Source: Streptosporangiaceae bacterium
Lineage (GTDB): Bacteria > Actinomycetota > Actinomycetes > Streptosporangiales > Streptosporangiaceae
Length of the DNA stretch: 13,223 bases
Assembly (NCBI GenBank): GCA_030040475.1
Contig: JASHTQ010000269.1
Span: 1-13,223 of the forward strand
Reading direction: 5' to 3'
A program made the translations under genes and the position numbers. Of the stretch, positions 6,234-13,223 are shown piece by piece (the first letter of the stretch is position 1; each line of letters opens with the position of its first letter). The notes beneath the pieces were generated by a model, which searched no databases, was not told the DNA's origin, and saw only the letters and a list, made by a program, of their open reading frames with translations.

Positions 6234-7442
6234 ATGACGAATTCGCCTGATCAGTTCGACAGAGACGTGGTGGTCATCGGGGGATGCGGGCACGTCGGCC
6301 TTCCGCTGGCGATCGCCTTCGCCGACCGGGGTGCCACGGTGGGCATCTATGACGTCAGCCAGGCCGCCGTCGACACGGTGAACGACGGCCGGATGCCGTT
6401 CGCCGAGGCCGGCGCGGACGAGGTACTGCGCCGTGTCCGCGGCCTCGGGCGGCTGGAGGCCTCGGCCGATCCGGCGATCGTGGCCACGGCGCAGAACGTG
6501 GTGGTGGTCATCGGGACGCCGGTGGACGAGCACCTCAACCCCAACCAGGTCGCGATCACCAAGGCGCTTGGCGGGTGCTCCGAGCACCTTCGCGACGGCC
6601 AGGTCCTCATCCTGCGCAGCACCGTTTTCCCTGGGGTGACCGCGCTCGTCGAGAAGATGATCGCCGGGCTCGGCCTGCAGATCGAGGTCGCGTTCTGCCC
6701 GGAGCGGATCGCCGAGGGCAAGGCGATGACCGAGCTCTTCGAGCTGCCACAGATCATCTCCGCGCGCACGCCCGCGGGCGTCGAGCGGGCTTCCGCGCTG
6801 TTCGGCAGGCTGACCGGCAAGCTGGTCGTGCTGTCGCCCGAGGAGGCGGAGCTGGCCAAGCTGTTCACCAACGTCTGGCGGTACATCAAGTTCGCCACCG
6901 CCAACCAGCTCTACATGATGGCCAACGAGCAGGGCCTGGACTTCGACCGGATCCGGCGCGGGCTGGCCGCGGACTATCCGCGAGCCGCCGACATGCCGGC
7001 CGCGGGCTTCGCCGCGGGGCCGTGCCTGTTCAAGGACACCATGCAGCTGGCGGCGTTTAACCAGAACAACTTCCCGCTGGGCCACGCGGCGATGGCCGTC
7101 AACGAGGGCCTGCCGCTGTACGTCGTGCATCGCCTGGAGCAGCGGTTCGACCTGGCGTCGATGACGGTGGGAATCCTGGGCATGGCCTTCAAGGCGGGCT
7201 CGGACGACATCAGGTCGAGCCTTTCCTACAAGCTCAAGCGGATCCTGGCATTCAAGGCCGACGCGGTCCTGTGCACCGACCCGTACGTGACCGTCGACCC
7301 GGACCTGCTGCCGCTCGATGAGGTACTCGCGCGGTCGGATCTGCTCGTGGTGGGCGCACCGCACCCGGAGTACCGCGGGCTCCGGACGGAAAAGCCGGTC
7401 GCCGACATCTGGGATGTGCTGGGAGACGGTGTCAAGGTATGA
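6234..7442 (+). CDS. Nucleotide-sugar dehydrogenase (UDP-glucose/GDP-mannose dehydrogenase family)
   Basis: The family oxidises the C6 hydroxyl of a nucleotide sugar to a carboxylate in two NAD-dependent steps, giving a UDP- or GDP-uronic acid in the cytoplasm. The 402-residue product has all three domains. The N-terminal Rossmann motif GGCGHVGLPLA is at 16-26, VVIGTPVDEHL at 91-101, and FCPERIAEGKA at 154-164. The central helix carries LAKLFTNVWRYIKFA (Lys209, Asn213). The catalytic segment is AGPCLFKD with Cys264, Lys267 and Asp268. The C-terminal domain opens with GILGMAFKAGSDDIRSSLSYKL. The catalytic loop departs from the usual GGxCxPKD: the double glycine is Gly-Pro and the proline is Phe. 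The CxxKD spacing is nearer UDP-glucose dehydrogenase than WecC-type enzymes, but the substrate cannot be assigned. It heads the plus-strand operon and overlaps the next gene by ATGA. Confidence 0.9.
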   Translation: MTNSPDQFDRDVVVIGGCGHVGLPLAIAFADRGATVGIYDVSQAAVDTVNDGRMPFAEAGADEVLRRVRGLGRLEASADPAIVATAQNVVVVIGTPVDEHLNPNQVAITKALGGCSEHLRDGQVLILRSTVFPGVTALVEKMIAGLGLQIEVAFCPERIAEGKAMTELFELPQIISARTPAGVERASALFGRLTGKLVVLSPEEAELAKLFTNVWRYIKFATANQLYMMANEQGLDFDRIRRGLAADYPRAADMPAAGFAAGPCLFKDTMQLAAFNQNNFPLGHAAMAVNEGLPLYVVHRLEQRFDLASMTVGILGMAFKAGSDDIRSSLSYKLKRILAFKADAVLCTDPYVTVDPDLLPLDEVLARSDLLVVGAPHPEYRGLRTEKPVADIWDVLGDGVKV

Positions 7443-8206
7443 CCGAGAGGCCTCGTGTCTCGGTTGTGGTTCCGGCTTACAACGAGGGCGAGCACGCGCT
7501 CACGGTGATCGACCGGCTTTTCGAGTCGGTACACCTGCCGTGTGAGGTGCTGGTCGTGGTGGACTCGCCCGACGACACGACCGCGCCCGTGGCCGAGGAG
7601 TACTCAAAGCAGGAACCTCGGCTGAAGTGCCTGATCAACACCTACGGCCGGGGACCCGCCAACGCGATCAGGTTCGGCATCGACGCCGCGGCCGCCCCGG
7701 TGGCGGTGGTGACCATGGCGGACGGCTGTGACGACGCCAGGCAGATCGACGAACTCGTCAAGCTGGTCGAGCGCGGTGTGGCGGTGGCGGCCGCATCCCG
7801 CTTCATGCCCGGCGGGCAGCAGGTCGGCGGCCCGGTGGTCAAGGGCACGCTGTCCCGGCTGGCGGGCCGGTCGCTGTGGATCCTGGCGCACGTCGGCACC
7901 AGGGACGCCACCAACTCCTTCAAGGCCTATTCGGTCGAGTTCGTCAGGCAGGTCGGCATCGACTCGCGCGACGGGTTCGAGATCGGCATCGAGCTGACCG
8001 CTAAAGCCAAGCGGCTGCGCCTGCCGGTGGCGGAAATACCGACGATCTGGCTGGACCGCCAGGCAGGGATGTCGAACTTCAAGGTGGCGAAGTGGGTGCC
8101 CAGCTACGTCCGCTGGTATCTGTTCGCGTTCGGACCCCGGCTGACCGCCGAGCAGATCCGCCACCGCGGAGCCATCCGTCAGCCGGACAGACAGGAGCAT
8201 CGCTAG
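7439..8206 (+). CDS. Family 2 glycosyltransferase, polyprenyl-phosphate sugar synthase-like
   Basis: The 255-residue protein is a single GT-A domain without clear membrane helices. The opening strand VSVVVPAYNEGEHALTVI is at 7-24 and VLVVVDSPDD at 37-46. The nucleotide/metal-binding region reads VVTMADGCDD (90-99), in the place where dolichol-phosphate-mannose synthases have an MDADLS-type motif. ASRF is at 119-122 and DATNSFKAYS at 156-165. GFEIGIELTAKA (179-190) and IPTIWLDRQAGMSNF (200-214) are typical of the DPM1-like branch. Such enzymes usually move a sugar from a nucleotide donor to polyprenyl phosphate on the cytoplasmic face, which would supply GT-C enzymes. The ATG overlaps the dehydrogenase stop (ATGA), so translation is probably coupled. 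The donor sugar is unknown. Direct transfer to a glycan or to another acceptor remains possible. Confidence 0.88.
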   Translation: MTERPRVSVVVPAYNEGEHALTVIDRLFESVHLPCEVLVVVDSPDDTTAPVAEEYSKQEPRLKCLINTYGRGPANAIRFGIDAAAAPVAVVTMADGCDDARQIDELVKLVERGVAVAAASRFMPGGQQVGGPVVKGTLSRLAGRSLWILAHVGTRDATNSFKAYSVEFVRQVGIDSRDGFEIGIELTAKAKRLRLPVAEIPTIWLDRQAGMSNFKVAKWVPSYVRWYLFAFGPRLTAEQIRHRGAIRQPDRQEHR

Positions 8207-8215
8207 GAGGGCCTG

Positions 8216-9241
8216 ATGCAGCGAGTTCTGGTCAGCGGATCGGCCGGCTTCATCGGCGGGTACGTGGTAGAGGAACTGCTGAAGCGCGGCTACACGGTGG
8301 TCGGCCTCGACAACTTCACCAAGTACGGGAAGATCAGGAAGTCCTACGACGAGAACCCGCGGTACCGGCTCGTCGAGGGCGATGCCAGGGACGTCGGCCT
8401 GATGACCGAACTGCTGGCCGACTGCGATCACTTCATCGCGGGCGCCGCGATGATCGGCGGGATCTCCTACTTCCACGCCTACGCCTACGACCTGCTGGCC
8501 ACGAACGAGCGGATCATGGCGGCATCCTGCGACGCGGCGATCGCCGCCCACCGCGACGGCAGGCTGCGCAAGGTCACCTACCTGTCGTCCTCCATGGTCT
8601 TCGAGAGCGCCGACGAGTGGCCGTCCTACGAGGGGCAGCAGCGGGAGATCCCGCCGCCCTCGTCGTCCTACGGGTTCCAGAAGCTGGCCGTGGAGTACTT
8701 CGCCCGGGCGGCCTGGGAGCAGTACAGGCTCCCGTACACGCTGGTCCGCCCGTTCAACTGCGTGGGCATCGGCGAGAGCCGCGCCCTCGGCGACCGGGAG
8801 ATCCTGTCCGGGAACGTCGAGCTCGCGATGAGCCACGTGGTCCCCGATCTGGTGCAGAAGGTGCTCAAGGGGCAGGACCCGCTGCACATCCTCGGCTCGG
8901 GCGACCAGGTGCGGCACTACACCTACGGCGGCGACCTGGCCGTCGGCGTGGTCACCGCGATGGAACACCCGGACGCGCTGAACGAGGACTTCAACCTGTC
9001 CACCGCGGAGGGCACGACCGTGCGGCAGCTGGCCGAGCTGATCTGGCGCAAGGTCAAGGGCGACGGCGTCCCGCTCCGGCTGGTCCACGACGCACCGTTC
9101 GAATACGACGTCCAGCGCCGGGTCCCTGACACCGATAAGGCGAAGAAGATCCTCGGCTTCGAGGCCGCCACCACGCTGGAGGAGATGCTGGGCGAGGTAA
9201 TCCCATGGATCGACGCGGCCATCAGGGCGGGAACAATCTGA
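8216..9241 (+). CDS. NAD-dependent nucleotide-sugar epimerase/dehydratase (extended SDR)
   Basis: The 341-residue protein has the size and order of extended short-chain dehydrogenases that epimerise, dehydrate or decarboxylate nucleotide sugars. The NAD-binding motif is SGSAGFIGG (7-15), with Asp32 in GLDNF pointing to NAD(H). AGAAMIGGISYFHAYAYDLL (75-94) occupies the usual HLAA region and is more elaborate than in GalE. SSSMVFE is at 124-130, and the catalytic pair is Tyr152 and Lys156 in SYGFQK. RPFNCVG and the DLAVGVV segment mark the substrate-binding half. AGGAGG at 8205-8210, five bases before the ATG, supports this start; the preceding gene ends at 8206. Sitting two genes after a uronic-acid-forming dehydrogenase, it may act on that product as an epimerase or decarboxylase, but it could equally serve another sugar. 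The last 37 bases are shared with the next gene. Confidence 0.88.
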   Translation: MQRVLVSGSAGFIGGYVVEELLKRGYTVVGLDNFTKYGKIRKSYDENPRYRLVEGDARDVGLMTELLADCDHFIAGAAMIGGISYFHAYAYDLLATNERIMAASCDAAIAAHRDGRLRKVTYLSSSMVFESADEWPSYEGQQREIPPPSSSYGFQKLAVEYFARAAWEQYRLPYTLVRPFNCVGIGESRALGDREILSGNVELAMSHVVPDLVQKVLKGQDPLHILGSGDQVRHYTYGGDLAVGVVTAMEHPDALNEDFNLSTAEGTTVRQLAELIWRKVKGDGVPLRLVHDAPFEYDVQRRVPDTDKAKKILGFEAATTLEEMLGEVIPWIDAAIRAGTI

Positions 9242-10809
9242 GCGCAAGGACCACCGCGCAGACCAGGGTGGCCAGCCCCCCGGCCGCGGCCGCTGACGTG
9301 ACCTCCGGCCGGCGGCCGTGGTGGGTCTGGGTGGTCCCGTCGGTCTCGCTGTTCGTCCTGCTCTGCGCCCGCAACTCGTTCCTGTTCAGCGCCAGGCTGT
9401 ACGAGCAGGGCGACTCGGCCGCCAATTCCATACTGATCGCGCAGGCCAAGCACTTCACCCTGCTGGTCGGCAACTACTCACGGGAGGGCTTCAACCACCC
9501 CGGCCCCGCCTACCTGTACGTGCAGGCCTTCGGCGAGTACCTGTTCCAGAACTGGCTGCACGTGGTGCCGACCGCGTGGAACGCGCACGTCCTCGCGGTC
9601 TTCGCGCTGAACAGCGTCTTCCTCGCGGTTGCGGTCGGCGTCGTCTACGGCTGGACCGGCTCGCTGGGCGGCGCCGCGGCCGGCTTCGCCGTCATCGTCG
9701 CCTTTGCCGTCGCCCATCCGTCGATCGTCAACTCCGACTGGATGCCCTACATGTACGTGCCGACGTACGTGGCCTTCCTCATCGCGGCGGGCTCTGTGGC
9801 GGCGGGGCGGCTGACGGATGCGTGGATCCTGGCCCTCTCGGGCTGGTTCCTCGTCCATGGCCAGGCGTGCTTCCTGCTGTTCGTGCCGGTGCTCACGCTG
9901 GCGGTGCTCATCGCGCTCGGCTGGCCGCGGCGGCACAGGCTGCGCGCGTCGGCGCGGTCCTTCTTCGCGACCAGGCGCGGCGTCTGGGTTCCCGTCGCGG
10001 TGATCAGCGCCGTCTTCCTGCTGCCGATCGTGGTGAACCTGGTCCTGCACTGGCCGGGTGACTTCGGCAAGTACATCTCCTACGGCAACTCCGCGCAGGC
10101 GGGCAAGAACGGCTTCGCGCAGGTGGTGGGCTACGCGCTGTGGTACTGGTGGCCGTACCGTCTGGCGTGGCTGGCACCCGTCCTGCTGCTCGTGCTCGCG
10201 CTCGCGGCCACGCTCCGGCTCACCCGCGGGCCGCTGCGCGGGTTCCTGCTCGCGCTGCTCGCCATCGACGTGGTCTCGACGCTGACCTTCCTGTTCTACG
10301 CCGCGGTCGGCATCGACGACCTGGCCAGGTACATCGGCTATTTCTACTGGTCCGCGCCGCTGGTCATGGTGCTGATCATCGTGCTGGCCGTGGTGGAGGC
10401 GCTCAGCCTCCGGCTCGGCACCGTCGTTGCGGTCGTGGCGGCCGTGGCGGCGTTCACGACGCTGGCCGTGGTCCCTGCGACGCGGACCGCCACCGGCGAC
10501 ATCGACGAATCCCTGCCACTCGCCGTGGCGACCCTGGCCGCCCGCGCGCCGAGCAGGCCGATCGTGCTGCACCTGGACCACCTGGCCTGGCCCGAGGTCG
10601 TCGGCTTTCTCGTCCAGGCCGAACGCACCGGTGTCCGGGCCTGCATCGATAACCCGTGGTACACCTTCATCGTGACCAGCCAGTTCATCTGCACGCCCGC
10701 GGAGGCGGCCGGGGGCATGACGTACTGGTTCTACGCACCGAAGGTGCCGGCCGGCGCGCGCGTGCTCGTGTACGCAGACGGCGTCGCCATCGCCGCGCCC
10801 CCGTCATGA
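9205..10809 (+). CDS. Large polytopic membrane protein with GT-C-like loop (operon protein 4)
   Basis: The product has 534 residues if it starts at the ATG at 9205. GAGG at 9194-9197, seven bases upstream, supports this start, giving a 37-base overlap with the epimerase gene. GTG codons at 9268 and 9298 are alternatives, because the first 38 residues are polar and look dispensable. After the first helix (about 39-56) comes an extracytoplasmic loop with EQGDSAANS (Asp70) and then NYSREGFNHPGPAYLYV (90-106). About ten more hydrophobic stretches follow. The C-terminal part, from roughly residue 430, is less hydrophobic and looks like a soluble extracytoplasmic domain. I recognise no named family. 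The loop aspartate after helix 1 and the genetic context suggest a GT-C glycosyltransferase using lipid-linked sugar, but this is inference. Its stop overlaps the next start by ATGA. Confidence 0.75.
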   Translation: MDRRGHQGGNNLSARTTAQTRVASPPAAAADVTSGRRPWWVWVVPSVSLFVLLCARNSFLFSARLYEQGDSAANSILIAQAKHFTLLVGNYSREGFNHPGPAYLYVQAFGEYLFQNWLHVVPTAWNAHVLAVFALNSVFLAVAVGVVYGWTGSLGGAAAGFAVIVAFAVAHPSIVNSDWMPYMYVPTYVAFLIAAGSVAAGRLTDAWILALSGWFLVHGQACFLLFVPVLTLAVLIALGWPRRHRLRASARSFFATRRGVWVPVAVISAVFLLPIVVNLVLHWPGDFGKYISYGNSAQAGKNGFAQVVGYALWYWWPYRLAWLAPVLLLVLALAATLRLTRGPLRGFLLALLAIDVVSTLTFLFYAAVGIDDLARYIGYFYWSAPLVMVLIIVLAVVEALSLRLGTVVAVVAAVAAFTTLAVVPATRTATGDIDESLPLAVATLAARAPSRPIVLHLDHLAWPEVVGFLVQAERTGVRACIDNPWYTFIVTSQFICTPAEAAGGMTYWFYAPKVPAGARVLVYADGVAIAAPPS

Positions 10810-12398
10810 GCGCCGGCGCAACGGCGCCCGAGATCGCGCCGGCGCCTGCGACCGCACGCGGGTCCGCGTTCGGCCGGGCTCGCATGCTTGCCCTGACCGC
10901 CGCGGCGGTCGCGGTCTGCTTCTTCTGCTACTGGCGGCAGTCCAGGTCGGTGCCCGTCACCTCGGACGGGGCCTCGAACGTGCTGCAGGCGTGGGCCATG
11001 CTGCACGGGAACCTCGTGCTGCACAACTGGTGGGTGTCGGACGTCTCCTTCTACACCACCGAGCTGCCGCAGTACGTGCTGATCGAGGCCGTGCTCGGGC
11101 TGGGCACCTGGGTCGTCAACGTGGCCGCGGCGATGACCTATACGCTGCTCGTGCTGCTCGCGGCGGTGCTCGCCAGCGGGAGCGCCCGGGGCGCCGCAGG
11201 GCTGGCACGCGCGCTGCTCGCCGGCGGCATCATGCTGGCCCCGCAGCTCGGCGCCACCCCGATCCTGCTGAACGCGCCGGATCACGTCGGAACCTCGGTG
11301 CCGCTGCTCGCCATCTGGCTCGCGCTGGACCGCGCCCGGGCGCGCTGGCCCGTGGTGGTGGCGGCGGGCCTCGCGTTCGCCTGGACGATGGCGGCCGACT
11401 CGGTCATCCTTCTCACCGGCATCGTGCCGCTGGTTCTCGTGTCCGCCGTGCGGGCCCTTCCCGGCCGGGCACGCTGCGGCCCGAGATGGTACGAGGCGTC
11501 CCTTGCCGCGGCGGCAGCGGCGGCCGGGGCGGCCGGCTCGTTCGCGCCCCGGATCATCGCCGCCCTCGGCGGGTACCGCGAGCGCCACGTGGGGACCGCC
11601 ACCGATCTCGGCCAGCTGCCGCACGGAGCCTGGATCACCGTCCAGGGCCTGCTCGAGCTGTTCGGGGCCGACGTCTTCGCCCCGGGTTCGCCGGCCGGGT
11701 TCGTCCTCGCCGTGTGCCACCTGGCCGGAGCGATCGCGGTGGCGTGCGGCCTGGGCATCGCCGTGGCCCGGTTCGCCCGCTCCGCCGACCTGCTCGTGCC
11801 GGTCTTCGCGGTCGCGATCACGCTCACCGCCGGCGCCTACCTGATCAGCACGCACGCGCGAACGCTGCTTGGCGCGCGCGAGATGGCCGCGGTGCTGCCG
11901 CTCGGCGCGGTGCTTGCCGGGCGGACGCTCGGCGAGCCGGTGCTCGCGGCGGTGCGCGCCAGGCGATGGTTCCGGCCCGCGCTCGCGGTCCTGGCCGCCG
12001 GATACCTCGCCGGCCTCGGCTACGGCGCGGTGCAGCCGTCCGCGCTCCCGGCCGACCAGCCGCTGGCGGCCTGGCTGGCCGCGCACCGGCTCGGCGACGG
12101 CCTGGCCGGGTACTGGCAGGCCAACAGCACCACGCTGGATAGCGGGCAGCGGGTGCTTGTCAGCGCGGTGACCCAGGACGACCACGGTCGGCTGGTGCCC
12201 TATCAGTGGGAGACCGACGACGCGGACTACGATCCCGCGCGGCACTACGCCGACTTCGTGGTGGCCGGCGGGCCTGCCGGGCTGCCCGGCATCCAGGCCG
12301 CCGCGATACGCACCTTCGGCGCGCCGCTGCGGGCCTATCACGCCGACGGGTACACGATCCTGGTGTGGAAAGCCAACCTGCTGGCCAGGCTCGGCTGA
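10806..12398 (+). CDS. Large polytopic membrane protein with GT-C-like loop (operon protein 5)
   Basis: This is the last gene of the plus-strand operon, with 530 residues from the ATG at 10806. The frame is open back to 10656, but that part lies inside the previous gene. The ATGA overlap, and the lack of its own ribosome site, point to translation coupled to the gene before. A first helix (about 26-42) leads to a loop with VTSDGASNVLQAW (Asp54) and then WWVSDVSFYTTELPQY (75-90). It is followed by around ten Ala/Leu/Val-rich helices and a soluble C-terminal domain from about residue 420 containing the YQWETDDADYDP segment. The layout matches operon protein 4, although the sequences have diverged widely. 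A glycosyltransferase of GT-C type, or a polymerase-like membrane factor, is the best guess. Its stop is only 18 bases from that of convergent paralog C. Confidence 0.75.
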   Translation: MSAGATAPEIAPAPATARGSAFGRARMLALTAAAVAVCFFCYWRQSRSVPVTSDGASNVLQAWAMLHGNLVLHNWWVSDVSFYTTELPQYVLIEAVLGLGTWVVNVAAAMTYTLLVLLAAVLASGSARGAAGLARALLAGGIMLAPQLGATPILLNAPDHVGTSVPLLAIWLALDRARARWPVVVAAGLAFAWTMAADSVILLTGIVPLVLVSAVRALPGRARCGPRWYEASLAAAAAAAGAAGSFAPRIIAALGGYRERHVGTATDLGQLPHGAWITVQGLLELFGADVFAPGSPAGFVLAVCHLAGAIAVACGLGIAVARFARSADLLVPVFAVAITLTAGAYLISTHARTLLGAREMAAVLPLGAVLAGRTLGEPVLAAVRARRWFRPALAVLAAGYLAGLGYGAVQPSALPADQPLAAWLAAHRLGDGLAGYWQANSTTLDSGQRVLVSAVTQDDHGRLVPYQWETDDADYDPARHYADFVVAGGPAGLPGIQAAAIRTFGAPLRAYHADGYTILVWKANLLARLG

Positions 12399-12416
12399 GC
12401 AGTCACATATGGCCGG

Positions 12417-13223
12417 TCACATGTACAGGATGCGCCGCCTGGCGACCACGAGCAGCGCGGGGACGATGCACGCGGCGACCAGGCCCAGGTAGCGCCGCGA
12501 CAGGTACCGCTGCGGCGTGGCGAGCAGCAGGACGAGCGCCATCAGGTAGGGCTCGATCAGCGAGCGCCCCTCGCCGAACGTGCTGTTCCAGATCTGGCCG
12601 GACAGCAGGCCGAGCTGAAGGACGAAGAAGACGAAGGCCAGCCGCTCGTGCACCGGTGCGGTGGTGACGAACAGCACGGCCAGCCCGGCGGCGATGAAGA
12701 TTCCGAGGGTGGCGTACTCGAGCAGGGCGATGTCGTACGGACTCAGGTGGGCGGTGTTGATGTTCGCGATCTCGACGTGCAGCGCGTGCAGCATGGCCTT
12801 GAACGGCACGGTGAGGTTCCTGCTGGTGTTCGCGAGCAGCGGGAACTCGCCCTTGACCACGAAGTGCACGGCGATTTCCAGCAGGCCGTACACGGCCGCG
12901 GGGACGACCCAGGTCAGGTCGGCGAGGCCGGGATTGGCCCGGCGGCGGACGATCGCCACGATCCGGACGACGGCGATGGCCGCGGGGGCGAACAGGATGG
13001 TCTCCCTGGTGACGGCGCCGACGGCGAATGCCGCGGTGGTCAGCGCGTACATCGCGCGCGGGGAGTGAGCCGAGGACTCGGCGCGGCGGTAGGCGAGCAG
13101 GCCGCCCAGCATGCAGGCCTCGGCCATCGGTTCCGCGGTGTCCCTGCCGACGCTGACGACCAGGCCGAAGTAGGCGGCGAAGGCCAGGCCCCACAGGGCG
13201 TGGCGGCCTGAGTCGCGGGCGAA
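12417..13223 (-). CDS. Polytopic membrane protein, third copy of the A/B family (paralog C, 5' end outside window)
   Basis: The reading frame stays open to the window edge, so only the C-terminal 268 residues are seen. The methionine at 13127 is internal, because the codons before it continue the family sequence: SGRHALWGLAFAAYFGLV, then GRDTAEP, aligned with GGRHAAWGLLLPGYYGLI and SRDTAEP of B. Other shared blocks are VTRET, the run of hydrophobic residues ending in VVRIV, VHERLAFV and GRSLIEPYL, which stands where A and B have LRSFxEVYL. It is clearly more diverged from A and B than they are from each other, so it split off earlier. The loop with the candidate catalytic aspartate is not in view. 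It converges on the plus-strand operon with an 18-base gap. Its role is taken to be like that of A and B, a membrane step in glycan assembly. Confidence 0.78.
   Translation of the reverse strand, partial: FARDSGRHALWGLAFAAYFGLVVSVGRDTAEPMAEACMLGGLLAYRRAESSAHSPRAMYALTTAAFAVGAVTRETILFAPAAIAVVRIVAIVRRRANPGLADLTWVVPAAVYGLLEIAVHFVVKGEFPLLANTSRNLTVPFKAMLHALHVEIANINTAHLSPYDIALLEYATLGIFIAAGLAVLFVTTAPVHERLAFVFFVLQLGLLSGQIWNSTFGEGRSLIEPYLMALVLLLATPQRYLSRRYLGLVAACIVPALLVVARRRILYM

Noticed and set aside
7604..9247. 547-codon minus-strand open frame opposite the GT2 and epimerase genes
   Set aside because: The composition is typical of an antisense shadow, there is no credible ribosome site, and the plus-strand genes carry catalytic motifs.
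10656..10805. In-frame upstream extension of operon protein 5
   Set aside because: The extra 50 residues are arginine-rich and out of frame with the clear end of operon protein 4. The ATG at 10806 forms a standard ATGA overlap.
12383..12414. Possible compound hairpin as a bidirectional terminator between protein 5 and paralog C
   Set aside because: GGCCA/TGGCC outer arms and GCTC/GAGC inner arms exist, but stems of four to five bases with a large bulge and no T-run are too weak to call.
1..13223. CRISPR array, insertion sequence, tRNA or rRNA
   Set aside because: No regularly spaced direct repeats, transposase-like protein, terminal inverted repeats or cloverleaf-like sequence were seen; the only long repeat is the A/B gene duplication.

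Overview
The window is GC-rich DNA (about 70% by eye) with strong G/C bias at third codon positions, GTG and TTG starts, good Shine-Dalgarno sites and many ATGA/GTGA gene overlaps. This fits an actinomycete chromosome; the genus cannot be told from the sequence. Ten protein genes fill almost all of it, two of them cut by the window edges. I see no RNA genes, insertion sequences, phage genes, CRISPR arrays or clear terminators. Every recognisable gene fits the making of a cell-surface or secreted glycan.

Left part (1-3074): dTDP-L-rhamnose genes. The 3' half of rmlB overlaps rmlD on the plus strand. rmlC lies on the minus strand and its stop codon interlocks with that of rmlD. A methyltransferase with a zinc ribbon is read divergently from rmlC. 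rmlA is not in view.

Middle (3084-5948, minus strand): two tandem paralogous polytopic membrane proteins, called A and B here, that look like GT-C-type glycosyltransferases. Over roughly 1 kb they align at a constant 1500-base offset without gaps, so they arose by tandem duplication.

Right part (6234-12398, plus strand): a tightly packed five-gene operon. It encodes a nucleotide-sugar dehydrogenase, a family 2 glycosyltransferase, an extended-SDR sugar epimerase/dehydratase and two large membrane proteins with an extracytoplasmic aspartate motif of GT-C type. At 12417-13223 a third, more diverged copy of the A/B family (C) begins on the minus strand and runs off the window, so members of this family flank the operon.

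Inferred working model: rml enzymes make dTDP-rhamnose. The dehydrogenase and epimerase probably make an unusual nucleotide sugar, perhaps a uronic acid or a derivative. The GT2 enzyme resembles polyprenyl-phosphate sugar synthases and may load a lipid carrier. The GT-C-like proteins could use such lipid-linked sugars outside the membrane. The methyltransferase may decorate the product. The sugar, polymer and linkages cannot be read from sequence. The most novel parts are the A/B/C membrane family and the coupled operon it surrounds.
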